34,722 bases of DNA, from positions 1-34,722 of the forward strand of contig CAIXKO010000642.1 of NCBI GenBank assembly GCA_903919925.1, in the 5' to 3' direction. Position numbers and translations under genes: made by a program. Shown here in pieces: positions 9,047 to 17,819 of this stretch (position 1 is its first letter; every line of letters begins with the position of its first letter). The notes beneath the pieces are model-generated. The model made no database searches and was not told where the DNA came from. It worked only from the letters and a program-made list of their open reading frames with translations. Source of the DNA: an uncultured Bacteroidota bacterium. GTDB taxonomy: Bacteria; Bacteroidota; Bacteroidia; Bacteroidales; UBA12481.

Positions 9047-10021
9047 ATGAATAAAAACCATTTTTTTACGCACCGCCTAACCTGTTCACTTTTTCTAATC
9101 CTGTTCAATCTGGCTTGGGTGGCTCCGGGATCCAAACTTTTAGGATTTGATATGCCTAATAATCAATTGCATGGGGATGAACCAAAGCCTAATGAATCGC
9201 GGGTCAGGATCCTGTCGTGGAACATAGCCATGCTTCCGGCATTGGATTTAGTTCAATCAGGAGTGGACCGGGCTGAAGGGATTGGCAATGCGTTGTTTCA
9301 GCAGGATTACGATATAATTGTTTTTCAGGAGGCTTTTTCATCAGCTGCCAGGCAAACGATTTATCAGAAATTAAAGGGAATGTATCCATACGCCTTTGGG
9401 CCGGCAAATACCGGCACGTCAATGAAAACCAACAGCGGTGTTTGGATATTAAGCCAGTTGCCCCTGAGGATCATCAAGGAATACAAATACAGCGTTTGTC
9501 AAGGATTTGACTGCCTGGCGAGGAAAGGGGCAATTTTGCTCGAAGGGTCCATCCGTGGACAACAGTTTCAGGTGATTGGCACGCATCTCGAATCGGATGA
9601 CAGCAATTTTGGGGTAAGAGAAGAACAGCTGCATGAACTTTTTGACAGCATCATTTCGCCCTATACAAACCGGGGTATTCCTCAGATTATTTGTGGCGAT
9701 TTCAATATCGACCGTGATCTTCCTGATCAATATGAGAATATGCTGGAGATCCTTCAGTGTGAAGATGGCAATCTTCAGGGAAATGAACGTATTACCTTTG
9801 GTTTCCCACTGAGTGCTGACACAACACTGGCGTTGGAAAAACCGCGGCAGCTGGATTATATCTTTACAAAGAACTCTGGAATTCTGGGCCTTATCAGTCG
9901 TAAGGTGAGCGTAATCAAAGAAACGTTGGTAACAGGAGCCAGGCACCTCTCCGACCATTACGGGATTGAAGCCACCATTCAGTTCAGACTTACCGTACAG
10001 AATTTGGTCAGCCAGCAATAA
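9047..10021 (+). CDS. Secreted endonuclease/exonuclease/phosphatase (EEP) family phosphodiesterase, sphingomyelinase-like
   Basis: Signal peptide; RVRILSWNIAMLP, IIVFQEAF, GTHLESDD, IICGDFNIDRD, QLDYIFT, HLSDHYGIEA motifs of neutral sphingomyelinase/EEP enzymes. Confidence 0.85.
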   Translation: MNKNHFFTHRLTCSLFLILFNLAWVAPGSKLLGFDMPNNQLHGDEPKPNESRVRILSWNIAMLPALDLVQSGVDRAEGIGNALFQQDYDIIVFQEAFSSAARQTIYQKLKGMYPYAFGPANTGTSMKTNSGVWILSQLPLRIIKEYKYSVCQGFDCLARKGAILLEGSIRGQQFQVIGTHLESDDSNFGVREEQLHELFDSIISPYTNRGIPQIICGDFNIDRDLPDQYENMLEILQCEDGNLQGNERITFGFPLSADTTLALEKPRQLDYIFTKNSGILGLISRKVSVIKETLVTGARHLSDHYGIEATIQFRLTVQNLVSQQ

Positions 10022-10023
10022 GG

Positions 10024-10061
10024 CAAAAAAAGTGCCGTGCAGAAAGGCTTCCACACGGCAC
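10024..10061 (-). terminator. Rho-independent terminator downstream of the YwqK-like gene
   Basis: Perfect 8-bp stem GTGCCGTG (10032-10039)/CACGGCAC (10054-10061); A-run on + strand gives U-tract on - strand. Confidence 0.7.
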
Positions 10062-10139
10062 CTGATTGATGATCTCTGCACTAAACTAATCCCTTCGTCT
10101 AAATTGCAGATTCACTTATATATAATTAGATAGATGAGG

Positions 10140-10610
10140 TTATTTTTCGTCTGAGTACCTCTTCTCACTTACCTTATTCCCATTTTCGTCATACATAATC
10201 CAAAGGCCGGCTTTCTGTCCCTTGCGATAAAACATTTCATACCGCAATATGCCCTTTTCATCCCACACCCGCCACAAACCTTCCTTAAGATCAACAGAGT
10301 AACCAGCTTCCCCTGTTTTCAAGCCCAGTTCATTATAAGAAATCCATTGCCCTTCTCTCAAACCATTTTCAAACATGCGGATTTCCCTTATCGTTCCAGT
10401 CCGGTACCAGAGAGTGACCTGGCCGTCCATTTTACCATCGGTGACCAGCATCTGCTGTTTCAACTGGCCATTGTCCCAATACTCGCGATAGTCACCGGAA
10501 AAAAGTTTATGGTCCTTGCCATAATAAAGACCGTCTTCGCCCTGGCTGATCTGGCTGTAACCTGCCAGGAAACAGATCAGGCCAGACACAACCAAAAATG
10601 CTTTTTTCAT
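10140..10610 (-). CDS. YwqK/MORN-variant repeat protein, secreted
   Basis: Signal peptide; repeated YREYWDNGQLKQQ / VTLWYRTGTIREIRMFENGLREGQWISY / GLWRVWDEKGILRYEMFYRKGQKAGLWIMYDENGNKVSEKRY. Confidence 0.85.
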   Translation of the reverse strand: MKKAFLVVSGLICFLAGYSQISQGEDGLYYGKDHKLFSGDYREYWDNGQLKQQMLVTDGKMDGQVTLWYRTGTIREIRMFENGLREGQWISYNELGLKTGEAGYSVDLKEGLWRVWDEKGILRYEMFYRKGQKAGLWIMYDENGNKVSEKRYSDEK

Positions 10611-10627
10611 TTTTTCCGCCCTATTAC

Positions 10628-10978
10628 CTAACGTTTAAGCTCCACTTTAAGAGCGCTCTTCTTGTTTGCACTAACAACCAGGTTCTTAATTTTATTTTCC
10701 TCATAGGAAACAAGTGAAACCTGGAGGTTGTAGTTACCCGGACTAATACCTTGAACTTCAAAGTTACCATCGAGGTCTGTGTAGACAGTCTGGTCCAGAC
10801 CGCTAATCTTAACCTGGGCGCCCGGCAATGTTTCGCCAGTGGATTGATCTACCACAGTCCCACTAAGTACAGTTACCTCGGTGTCCCCTTTAAAGTTCTT
10901 AGACCTATTGTTTTCACCATCGGCAAAAACCGACAGCATTAAAGCTGTCACCAATATCGTTGAAAAAAATTTTTTCAT
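10628..10978 (-). CDS. Stand-alone carboxypeptidase-regulatory-like (CarboxypepD_reg / NTE-like) domain protein, secreted
   Basis: Signal peptide; LSGTVVDQSTGETLPGAQVKISGLDQTVYTDLDGNFEVQGISPGNYNLQVSLVSYEENKIKNL. Confidence 0.88.
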   Translation of the reverse strand: MKKFFSTILVTALMLSVFADGENNRSKNFKGDTEVTVLSGTVVDQSTGETLPGAQVKISGLDQTVYTDLDGNFEVQGISPGNYNLQVSLVSYEENKIKNLVVSANKKSALKVELKR

Positions 10979-11001
10979 TTTTTGCGAATTTTACTTTAGC
11001 G

Positions 11002-11057
11002 CAAAAGTAGATCTGGAATATTACCTGAATAAAACTTCAATATTAATTTATCATTAA
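11002..11057 (-). promoter_or_regulatory. Putative Pho-box-like promoter of CarboxypepD/YwqK unit
   Basis: On - strand: TTAATG (from 11057), TTAATA (from 11046), -7 TACTTTTG (11009-11002). Confidence 0.5.
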
Positions 11058-11157
11058 CAAATCGGCTGATCTATTTCATGCAGTTGTCCTGCCAAAGAAA
11101 ATTAGTATGATGGTTTCTACCTGATTTATTTGGATTCCCCCGCAATCTGGTCCTCAA

Positions 11158-11213
11158 TTAATGGAGAATTAATATTACCGTAACATGGTTAGGATGCCGA
11201 ACCCCTACATTTG
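11158..11213 (+). promoter_or_regulatory. Putative Pho-box-like promoter of the response regulator gene
   Basis: TTAATG 11158, TTAATA 11169, GTAACA 11180, -7 TACATTTG 11206-11213. Confidence 0.5.
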
Positions 11214-11234
11214 CCCGGGAAACCATTATTGTTT

Positions 11235-11936
11235 ATGGCTGAAGCACACAGGATATTACTTATAGACGATGAACCCGATATTCTCGAGTTCCTGGGATAC
11301 AGTCTTACCCAGGAAGGATACACCATAGAAAAGGCACGCAGCGGAGGCGAAGGTACCCGGCTCGCCCAGCAATTCAAACCCGACCTGATTTTGCTCGACC
11401 TGATGATGCCCGGCATCGATGGTATCGAGACCTGCGAGCAGATCAGGAAACTCCCTGATTTGGGGGACGTTTTGATCGCTTTCCTGACCGCGCGAGGTGA
11501 AGATTACTCTCAAATTGCAGGATTCACCGCCGGCGGCGACGATTATATCATTAAGCCAATAAAAACCAAGGTTCTGGTAAGCCGGATAAATGCTCTTCTC
11601 CGGAGAAAGAAATCCACCGATTTACAGTTGAATGAGGATCAACTCCTTAAATTCGGAAATCTCATCATTGACCCGTTGAAGTACCTTGTTACGATTTCAG
11701 GGCAGGCCCAGCATTTCCCTAAAAAGGAATTTGAGCTGTTAATCCTCTTAGCCTCAAAACCGGGCAGGATGCAAACCCGTGATGATATCTTCGGGATTAT
11801 TTGGGGCGATCAAACGGTAATCGGTGAACGGACAATCGATGTACATATTCGTAAAATAAGGGAAAAGATAGGCGAAGATTACATTCATACGATTAAGGGA
11901 GTTGGGTACAAATTCACGCCATTAACAAGCGATTAG
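11235..11936 (+). CDS. OmpR/PhoB-family response regulator (REC + winged-helix)
   Basis: ILLIDDEPDILEFLGYSL, DLILLDLMMPGIDG, LTARGEDYSQIAGFTAGGDDYIIKP, C-terminal ERTIDVHIRKIREKIGEDYIHTIKGVGYKF. ATG at 11235 preferred over TTG at 11211, which overlaps the -7 element. Confidence 0.95.
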   Translation: MAEAHRILLIDDEPDILEFLGYSLTQEGYTIEKARSGGEGTRLAQQFKPDLILLDLMMPGIDGIETCEQIRKLPDLGDVLIAFLTARGEDYSQIAGFTAGGDDYIIKPIKTKVLVSRINALLRRKKSTDLQLNEDQLLKFGNLIIDPLKYLVTISGQAQHFPKKEFELLILLASKPGRMQTRDDIFGIIWGDQTVIGERTIDVHIRKIREKIGEDYIHTIKGVGYKFTPLTSD

Positions 11937-12141
11937 ACCTTAATGTCTTCCAATCTGAATGGGCGCTGAATTGTGTACGCCTTATAAAATAATGAATTTA
12001 TTCATTTCACAATAATTACAATTAAATTCTTCAGAAATTTCAATTGTTATATTAACGAATTGTTAAGATATATTCAATGATTATTTAAATGTATCAACTC
12101 CAAATTACCAGAATATTAGTCTATTGGAATAATTTTCATTA

Positions 12142-12197
12142 TTTACATTTTGTTAATATCCCCGTAATATAGAAGTCAGATGGCAGTATCATTTTTG
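12142..12197 (+). promoter_or_regulatory. Putative Pho-box-like promoter of the SusCD operon
   Basis: TTTACA 12142, TTAATA 12153, GTAATA 12164, -7-like CATTTTTG 12190-12197; core TTAATATCCCCGTAATAT resembles TTAATATTACCGTAACAT of the response-regulator promoter. Confidence 0.45.
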
Positions 12198-12219
12198 CAG
12201 TGAACAAAAATTGATAACC

Positions 12220-12753
12220 ATGAAGACCGTTTTAATTCTTTTATTATCCCTGTGTTTAGCTAATCCTTCATCCGCACAGGAGCCGGTATCGATAGCCAAA
12301 ATAACCGTTCACGAAGGTGCAGATAAGAGTACAAAGACTCCCCGCCCATTTGTATTTCAGGGTTATTCACGTGAATATGACCTAAGCAGAATTACGAATG
12401 AGTTATCCGGCAACCATTTTTTGGGAGAGTCGATAGCAAAAAAAGTTTATCTGCTTGATGATCTGTATACTTCAGAAGTTGCCGTTGTTCCTGGAAATCC
12501 TCAGATGAAAACCATAATTAAAAAGCCGGTAATCTACACCGCAGTAAAACGTATAGAGAAGTATATGGCAAAATCAGTTAAAAAAGGAGAGATTTCAAAG
12601 GAATTGGCCATTGAAGAATTTAACAGGGTATTGGATGTTGCCCTGAGCGTTCTTAGCGAAGATACCAGGCAATTTGAAGTGGAGATTGAAGCTCTGCATG
12701 ATGATTCAGCCCGAATCGACTTGTTTACGCGGAGAGTAAGCCTAAATTATTAA
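12220..12753 (+). CDS. Secreted protein of unknown function, first gene of the SusCD operon
   Basis: ATG 12220; signal peptide MKTVLILLLSLCLANPSSAQ; stop codon abuts the SusC ORF; no family recognised. Confidence 0.75.
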   Translation: MKTVLILLLSLCLANPSSAQEPVSIAKITVHEGADKSTKTPRPFVFQGYSREYDLSRITNELSGNHFLGESIAKKVYLLDDLYTSEVAVVPGNPQMKTIIKKPVIYTAVKRIEKYMAKSVKKGEISKELAIEEFNRVLDVALSVLSEDTRQFEVEIEALHDDSARIDLFTRRVSLNY

Positions 12754-12788
12754 TGATTTCAAACGGAATATTTATTAAAATGATTATT

Positions 12789-15700
12789 ATGAACAAACTG
12801 AAATTTACTTATTTACTTTTAATATTGATCCTTTTTGGGCTAGCTGTAAATGCCCAGAACAAGGAGATTTCTGGTACAGTAAAAACCACTGATGGCTCAA
12901 CTCTTCCGGGTGCCGATGTTTTGATTAAAGGAACAGCCACCGGGGTTACCACCGATGCTAATGGCCGTTTTATTTTAAATGCCCAGAACAAAGATGTTTT
13001 ATTGATTTCCTTTGTGGGCTATGTACAACAGGAGATCTTAGTAGAGAATAGGATAACTTTTGAGATCGTGCTTATTGAATCCGCAGTGGAACTCAGGGAG
13101 GTTGTGGTAACAGCTTTAGGTATTGAAAAGACGAAAAGTTCCATCGGATATGCCTTTAGCGAAGTGAAAGGAAAAGACCTTACCAAGGCAAGGGAACCCA
13201 ATGCAGTTAACAGCCTGGTTGGTAAAGTTGCCGGCCTTATAGTAGGAAGTTCTTCTGAATTGCTGGGGGCGCCAAGTGTATTATTGCGCGGAGTGGCCCC
13301 GTTATATGTTGTTAACGGGGTGCCGGTTCAATCCGATACCTGGAATATTAACCCTGACGACATTGAAAGCTACACGATATTGAAAGGACCTACCGCTGCT
13401 GCTTTGTATGGTTCCAGAGGCCAGAATGGGGCTATTCAGATCACCACCAAGCGCGGGACTGCTGATCAGAGGGAGTATGCGGTGGAATTCAATTCAAGCA
13501 CCATGTTTGAAAAGGGATTTCTTGCCATTCCAAAAGTACAGGATGAGTACGGCCCCGGTGATCACGGTCAGTATGCTTTTGTGGATGGAAGAGGGGCCGG
13601 AACAAATGATGGGGACTATGATATATGGGGTCCCAAATTTGACGGCCAGTTAATTCCTCAGTATGATAGCCCTATTGATCCGATTACAGGAAAGCGCACC
13701 GCTACACCATGGGTGGCCAGGGGCAAGGATAATTTGAAAAGATTTTTGGAAACAGGCTTGCTTTCAACGAACAGCTTGTCGATAGCTTCAAGCAATAAAA
13801 AATACGATCTCCGTTTTTCGGGTTCACATTCTTATCAGAAAGGAATTGTACCCAATACATCCCTGAATATTACCAACTTAAATCTTTCAGGTGGATACAA
13901 TGTTTCGAAAAAACTGCGCCTGGATGCAAATATGGCGTACAGCAGGCAGTATACACCGAATGTTCCTGATGTGAATTATGGTCCGAACAGTATTATTTAC
14001 AATATAATTGCATGGGGTGGAGCCGATTGGAATATAGATGATATGCGTAATTACTGGCAGCCCGGTAAAGAGGGGGTCCAGTCGATCTTTGCAGAGTACC
14101 AGCGTTACCATAATCCATATTTCATGTCATATGAATGGTTGCGAGGTCACTATAAAACTGATATTAACGGTTATACATCAGCTAATTATCGCTTTAACGA
14201 ACATCTCAGCCTTTTAGCCCGTACCGCTATTTCGTCCTATGACCTTTTGAGAACGGAAAAACTTCCTTTTTCAGCACATCCTTATGGTCGTGAGGCTGGT
14301 TTAGGGGATTACCGCGAAGATAAGCGCTCACTTTTTGAAAATAACACGGATGTTCTGCTTTCGTTTGACCAGTATATAGTCCCGAAATTAAGTGTTCACG
14401 CATCAGCGGGTGCGAACCTTCGTTCTTACACTTTCCGAAGCAGCTATGCCACTACTGATTATTTAAACGTACCAGGTTGGTATAACCTGAGCAACTCGAA
14501 GAATCCTGTAAAATCTTATAATTTCTTTGCCCCAATGTCAGTACTCAGTGGTTATGCACTGGCAGATTTTACTTATAATGAATTTGCTACCCTTTCATTT
14601 ACAGGTCGCTGGGATAAGAACTCAACTTTGCCGGTTGCAAACAATGTGTATTTCTATCCCAGTGTATCTTCCAGTATCGAAATATCGAAACTGGTATCCA
14701 TACCAAAAGTCAAATCATGGAAAGTCCGGGGTTCCTATGCAAACGTGGGAAGTGCTTTGACTTCTTCCATGATCGGGCCAACCTATAATGCCCTTGGATT
14801 TGGGATTCTTGATTATGGCGCCACCTATTATTCTCCTTATGATGGTCCTTCGTATATCAATAGTTCATCATACGGTATTAATCTGATACAAGGGTTACCC
14901 GGTGCCTCGTATACCGGAACCATTGCCAATCCCGGGATCAAGCCTGGCTTCAGTTCAGCTTGGGAAGTTGGAACTGATATTGCATTATTCAATAACCGTC
15001 TTGGTTTTGAATTCACTTATTTCTCGACTATTGATGGGCCAAAAATATTCGCTTTGCCAATTTCAGGTGCTTCAGGATTTGGCTATGCATTGGTAAACGG
15101 GATCAAAACACAACGAAAAGGAGTAGAACTCGGTGTTACCGCAGTCCCGGTTTTTCAACCCGGAGGATTGAAATGGGAAGTTTCAGCTAACTTTTCAACC
15201 AACCAGCAATACCTTAAAGAAATTTACCCGGGAGTTGAAAATTACAATATATACTTGAAAGTGGGTGACCGGATGGATAAAATGTATGGGTCAGATTTTG
15301 TCAGAAACTCCGATGGTCAGATTATCAACGATGCCAGCGGCAGGCCAATCAGGAATTCCGTTCCGCAGTTTCTCGGATATACCAATTCAAACGCTGTTGG
15401 TGCCATCAGAAACACGTTGTCATACAAGGGCCTGAGTTTTACGTTCCAGTTTGATGGCCGGTTTGGTGGCACCATTCTCGACTATGTTGAGAAAAAAACC
15501 TATCAGGGTGGTCGAATCATAGAAACGGTTGAGGGAAAAATGGGTGAAGCCCGTGCTAACGACGTTAAGGGCATAAAGTCGTATGTTGGAGAAGGGGTAG
15601 TGGTAAGTAACGGTGTAGCAATTAAATATGATGCCGATGGTAAAATTATTAATGGTGATCAATTGCAGTTTGCACCCAATACTACCGCAACCTATTTACA

Positions 15701-15980
15701 GGACTATATCAGCCGCTATTACGGAACCGACGCTTCAACCTCGATGAGCCGCACTTTTGTTAAACTTCGTGAAGTAGTTGTTACTTATTCCTTGCCTCAG
15801 AAATTTCTGAAGAAATCCTTTATCCGGCAAGCCAATATTTCACTGGTTGGACGCAACCTTCTCTATTTTGCTGAAAGAACCGATATCGATATCGAGCAAT
15901 ACACTGGTAACAGCGGCTATTCCGGTTTGCAAACACCTACAACCAGAAGGATTGGATTTAATCTAAACCTGACTTTCTAA
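12789..15980 (+). CDS. SusC/RagA family TonB-linked outer membrane protein
   Basis: Signal peptide; NTE-like ISGTVKTTDGSTLPGADVLIKGT; plug LRGVAPLYVVNGVPVQ...YTILKGPTAAALYGSRGQNGAIQITTKRG; C-terminal RRIGFNLNLTF. Confidence 0.95.
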   Translation: MNKLKFTYLLLILILFGLAVNAQNKEISGTVKTTDGSTLPGADVLIKGTATGVTTDANGRFILNAQNKDVLLISFVGYVQQEILVENRITFEIVLIESAVELREVVVTALGIEKTKSSIGYAFSEVKGKDLTKAREPNAVNSLVGKVAGLIVGSSSELLGAPSVLLRGVAPLYVVNGVPVQSDTWNINPDDIESYTILKGPTAAALYGSRGQNGAIQITTKRGTADQREYAVEFNSSTMFEKGFLAIPKVQDEYGPGDHGQYAFVDGRGAGTNDGDYDIWGPKFDGQLIPQYDSPIDPITGKRTATPWVARGKDNLKRFLETGLLSTNSLSIASSNKKYDLRFSGSHSYQKGIVPNTSLNITNLNLSGGYNVSKKLRLDANMAYSRQYTPNVPDVNYGPNSIIYNIIAWGGADWNIDDMRNYWQPGKEGVQSIFAEYQRYHNPYFMSYEWLRGHYKTDINGYTSANYRFNEHLSLLARTAISSYDLLRTEKLPFSAHPYGREAGLGDYREDKRSLFENNTDVLLSFDQYIVPKLSVHASAGANLRSYTFRSSYATTDYLNVPGWYNLSNSKNPVKSYNFFAPMSVLSGYALADFTYNEFATLSFTGRWDKNSTLPVANNVYFYPSVSSSIEISKLVSIPKVKSWKVRGSYANVGSALTSSMIGPTYNALGFGILDYGATYYSPYDGPSYINSSSYGINLIQGLPGASYTGTIANPGIKPGFSSAWEVGTDIALFNNRLGFEFTYFSTIDGPKIFALPISGASGFGYALVNGIKTQRKGVELGVTAVPVFQPGGLKWEVSANFSTNQQYLKEIYPGVENYNIYLKVGDRMDKMYGSDFVRNSDGQIINDASGRPIRNSVPQFLGYTNSNAVGAIRNTLSYKGLSFTFQFDGRFGGTILDYVEKKTYQGGRIIETVEGKMGEARANDVKGIKSYVGEGVVVSNGVAIKYDADGKIINGDQLQFAPNTTATYLQDYISRYYGTDASTSMSRTFVKLREVVVTYSLPQKFLKKSFIRQANISLVGRNLLYFAERTDIDIEQYTGNSGYSGLQTPTTRRIGFNLNLTF

Positions 15981-16013
15981 TACTTTTTGAAAAGAATTTT
16001 AAAACAAAAAAAC

Positions 16014-17501
16014 ATGAAAAAAGTACTTTATATTATTCTTTTGCTTGCAGTGGTAACTACAGCATGCAAAAAATTCGAAGAATTTGAAAAGGATCCGAAC
16101 AAGCCTGGTGAAGTACCTCCATCACTGGTTTTTACTAATGTTCTTTCTTCTTCTGTATATTACCCCTGGAGTGAGGAACAAAGATGGAACCAATTCTGGT
16201 GCAGCAATTATGCTTATTATGATGATCAGGAGTATGACTGGACTACAACCAGCTTTAATTATTCAAAGCTCAATAATGTTAAGCAAATGGTTGCAGAGGC
16301 AAGCAGAATCGGCTTACCTGAAAACAATGCTTATTCTGCCCTTGGAAAATTCTTCAATGCTTTATTTTATATTGATATGAGCATGCGGCTTGGTGATATT
16401 CCTTTGTCACAGGCTCTTAAAGGCCTGGAGAATACAAAGCCGGTATATGATTCCCAAAAATCGGTTTTCCAACAGGCACTGGTCTGGCTCGACGAATCGA
16501 ACAGTGATCTCCAGAAGTTGATTGACAATCATGATAATTCACTCGCCGGAGACTTCATGCTTGGCAACAACCTTGAAAAATGGCAAAAAGTGGTTAATGC
16601 ATTCAAATTACGCACGCTGATTACCCTCAGTAAAAAGGACGGGGATACGGACCTGAAAATCAAACAATTGTTTGCCGATGTAATGACAAATCCGGTCAAA
16701 TATCCGTTGATGAGTTCTTTGGATGACAACCTGATATTTTCTTTTAACAGCAGTACGGATAAGTATCCGCTAAATCCTGATAATTATGGCTTTACTGCCA
16801 CGCGAAATAATATGTCAGCTACTTATCTGAACACGTTGGCGGCATTGCACGATCCAAGGACTTTTATTGTTGCCGAACCTGCTCCGGCTAAAATTGCCGC
16901 CGGATTAACCTCGCAGGATTATGATGCTTATGTGGGTGCCAGTTCCGGAGAAAGCCTCGACGACATGTCGACGAAAATGCTGAACGGAGAATACTCAGCT
17001 ATCAATAAGCAAAAATACTATGGTTCGTATACCGGTGAAGCCTGCATACAGATTGGTTATATTGAACAGTGTTTTAACATTGCTGAAGCTATTAACCGGG
17101 GGTGGATCAGTGGTAACGCCGAAGATTTTTATATTAAAGGAATCAAGGCTTCCTGGACATTTCATGGTGTTGCTGTCGAAACAAACTGGAATGATTATTA
17201 CGGGCAGACTTCTGTCAAGTATAAGGGAAATACAGCTGATGGACTAAATCAGATCCTGACTCAGAAATATTTAGGGTTTTTCCAGAATTCCGGATGGGAA
17301 GCCTATTATAACAATCGGCGCACCGGAATTCCCGAATTCCTAACTGGTCCGGGTACCGCCAACAGCGGTCGTATTGCCAAACGCTGGCAATATCCAAGTT
17401 CTGAAAGAACGACCAATGCAGATAACTATTTGTCAGCATTGAAAAGTCAGTTCGGATCGCAGAATGACGATATCAATGATTCAATGTGGTTAGTGAAATA
17501 G
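16014..17501 (+). CDS. SusD/RagB family lipoprotein (SusD-like_2 type)
   Basis: Lipobox MKKVLYIILLLAVVTTACKKFEEFEKDPNKPGEVPPSLVFTNVL...; follows SusC. Confidence 0.93.
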   Translation: MKKVLYIILLLAVVTTACKKFEEFEKDPNKPGEVPPSLVFTNVLSSSVYYPWSEEQRWNQFWCSNYAYYDDQEYDWTTTSFNYSKLNNVKQMVAEASRIGLPENNAYSALGKFFNALFYIDMSMRLGDIPLSQALKGLENTKPVYDSQKSVFQQALVWLDESNSDLQKLIDNHDNSLAGDFMLGNNLEKWQKVVNAFKLRTLITLSKKDGDTDLKIKQLFADVMTNPVKYPLMSSLDDNLIFSFNSSTDKYPLNPDNYGFTATRNNMSATYLNTLAALHDPRTFIVAEPAPAKIAAGLTSQDYDAYVGASSGESLDDMSTKMLNGEYSAINKQKYYGSYTGEACIQIGYIEQCFNIAEAINRGWISGNAEDFYIKGIKASWTFHGVAVETNWNDYYGQTSVKYKGNTADGLNQILTQKYLGFFQNSGWEAYYNNRRTGIPEFLTGPGTANSGRIAKRWQYPSSERTTNADNYLSALKSQFGSQNDDINDSMWLVK

Positions 17502-17532
17502 TTTTGGTTTAAACAATTAAAATGGTTGAATC

Positions 17533-17570
17533 GGGGGCTGTCAGAAGTTTTTCGGGCAGCCTCCTTTTTC
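17533..17570 (+). terminator. Rho-independent terminator after SusD
   Basis: GGGGGCTGTC (17533-17542) pairs with GGCAGCCTCC (17555-17564, two G-U pairs), followed by TTTTTC. Confidence 0.8.
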
Positions 17571-17819
17571 ATGTTTTTGAAGACGTGAAGGACACGGGAA
17601 TCCTGTTAGCCTGTGGTTGTGCCGGAGCTGGGATATCTGTTGCCGGAGGAGTGGGGCTGGGAATTTCCAAACTGGCAGGCCGGCAGCCCAATCCCTTTGA
17701 TTTCAGCCCTCACCGGATAGATCGGTTTGGGGCTGTTGATCCCTACACCAGCGAGCACCAACAACGTTGTGCGGCTGCAAGATCCAATAAAATAAGTGGT
17801 TAATAATAATTGAATCCAT

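Noticed and set aside
9449-10081. 210-aa antisense ORF over the EEP gene
   Set aside because: Lies opposite a well-supported CDS with conserved motifs; translation shows no recognisable domain.
11211-11234. TTG start at 11211 for the response regulator
   Set aside because: It overlaps the -7 element TACATTTG; the ATG at 11235 begins the canonical REC domain.
17522-17803. 93-aa ORF after SusD (and antisense 17606-17929)
   Set aside because: Starts inside the terminator hairpin, no recognisable family; only noted as unexplained DNA.
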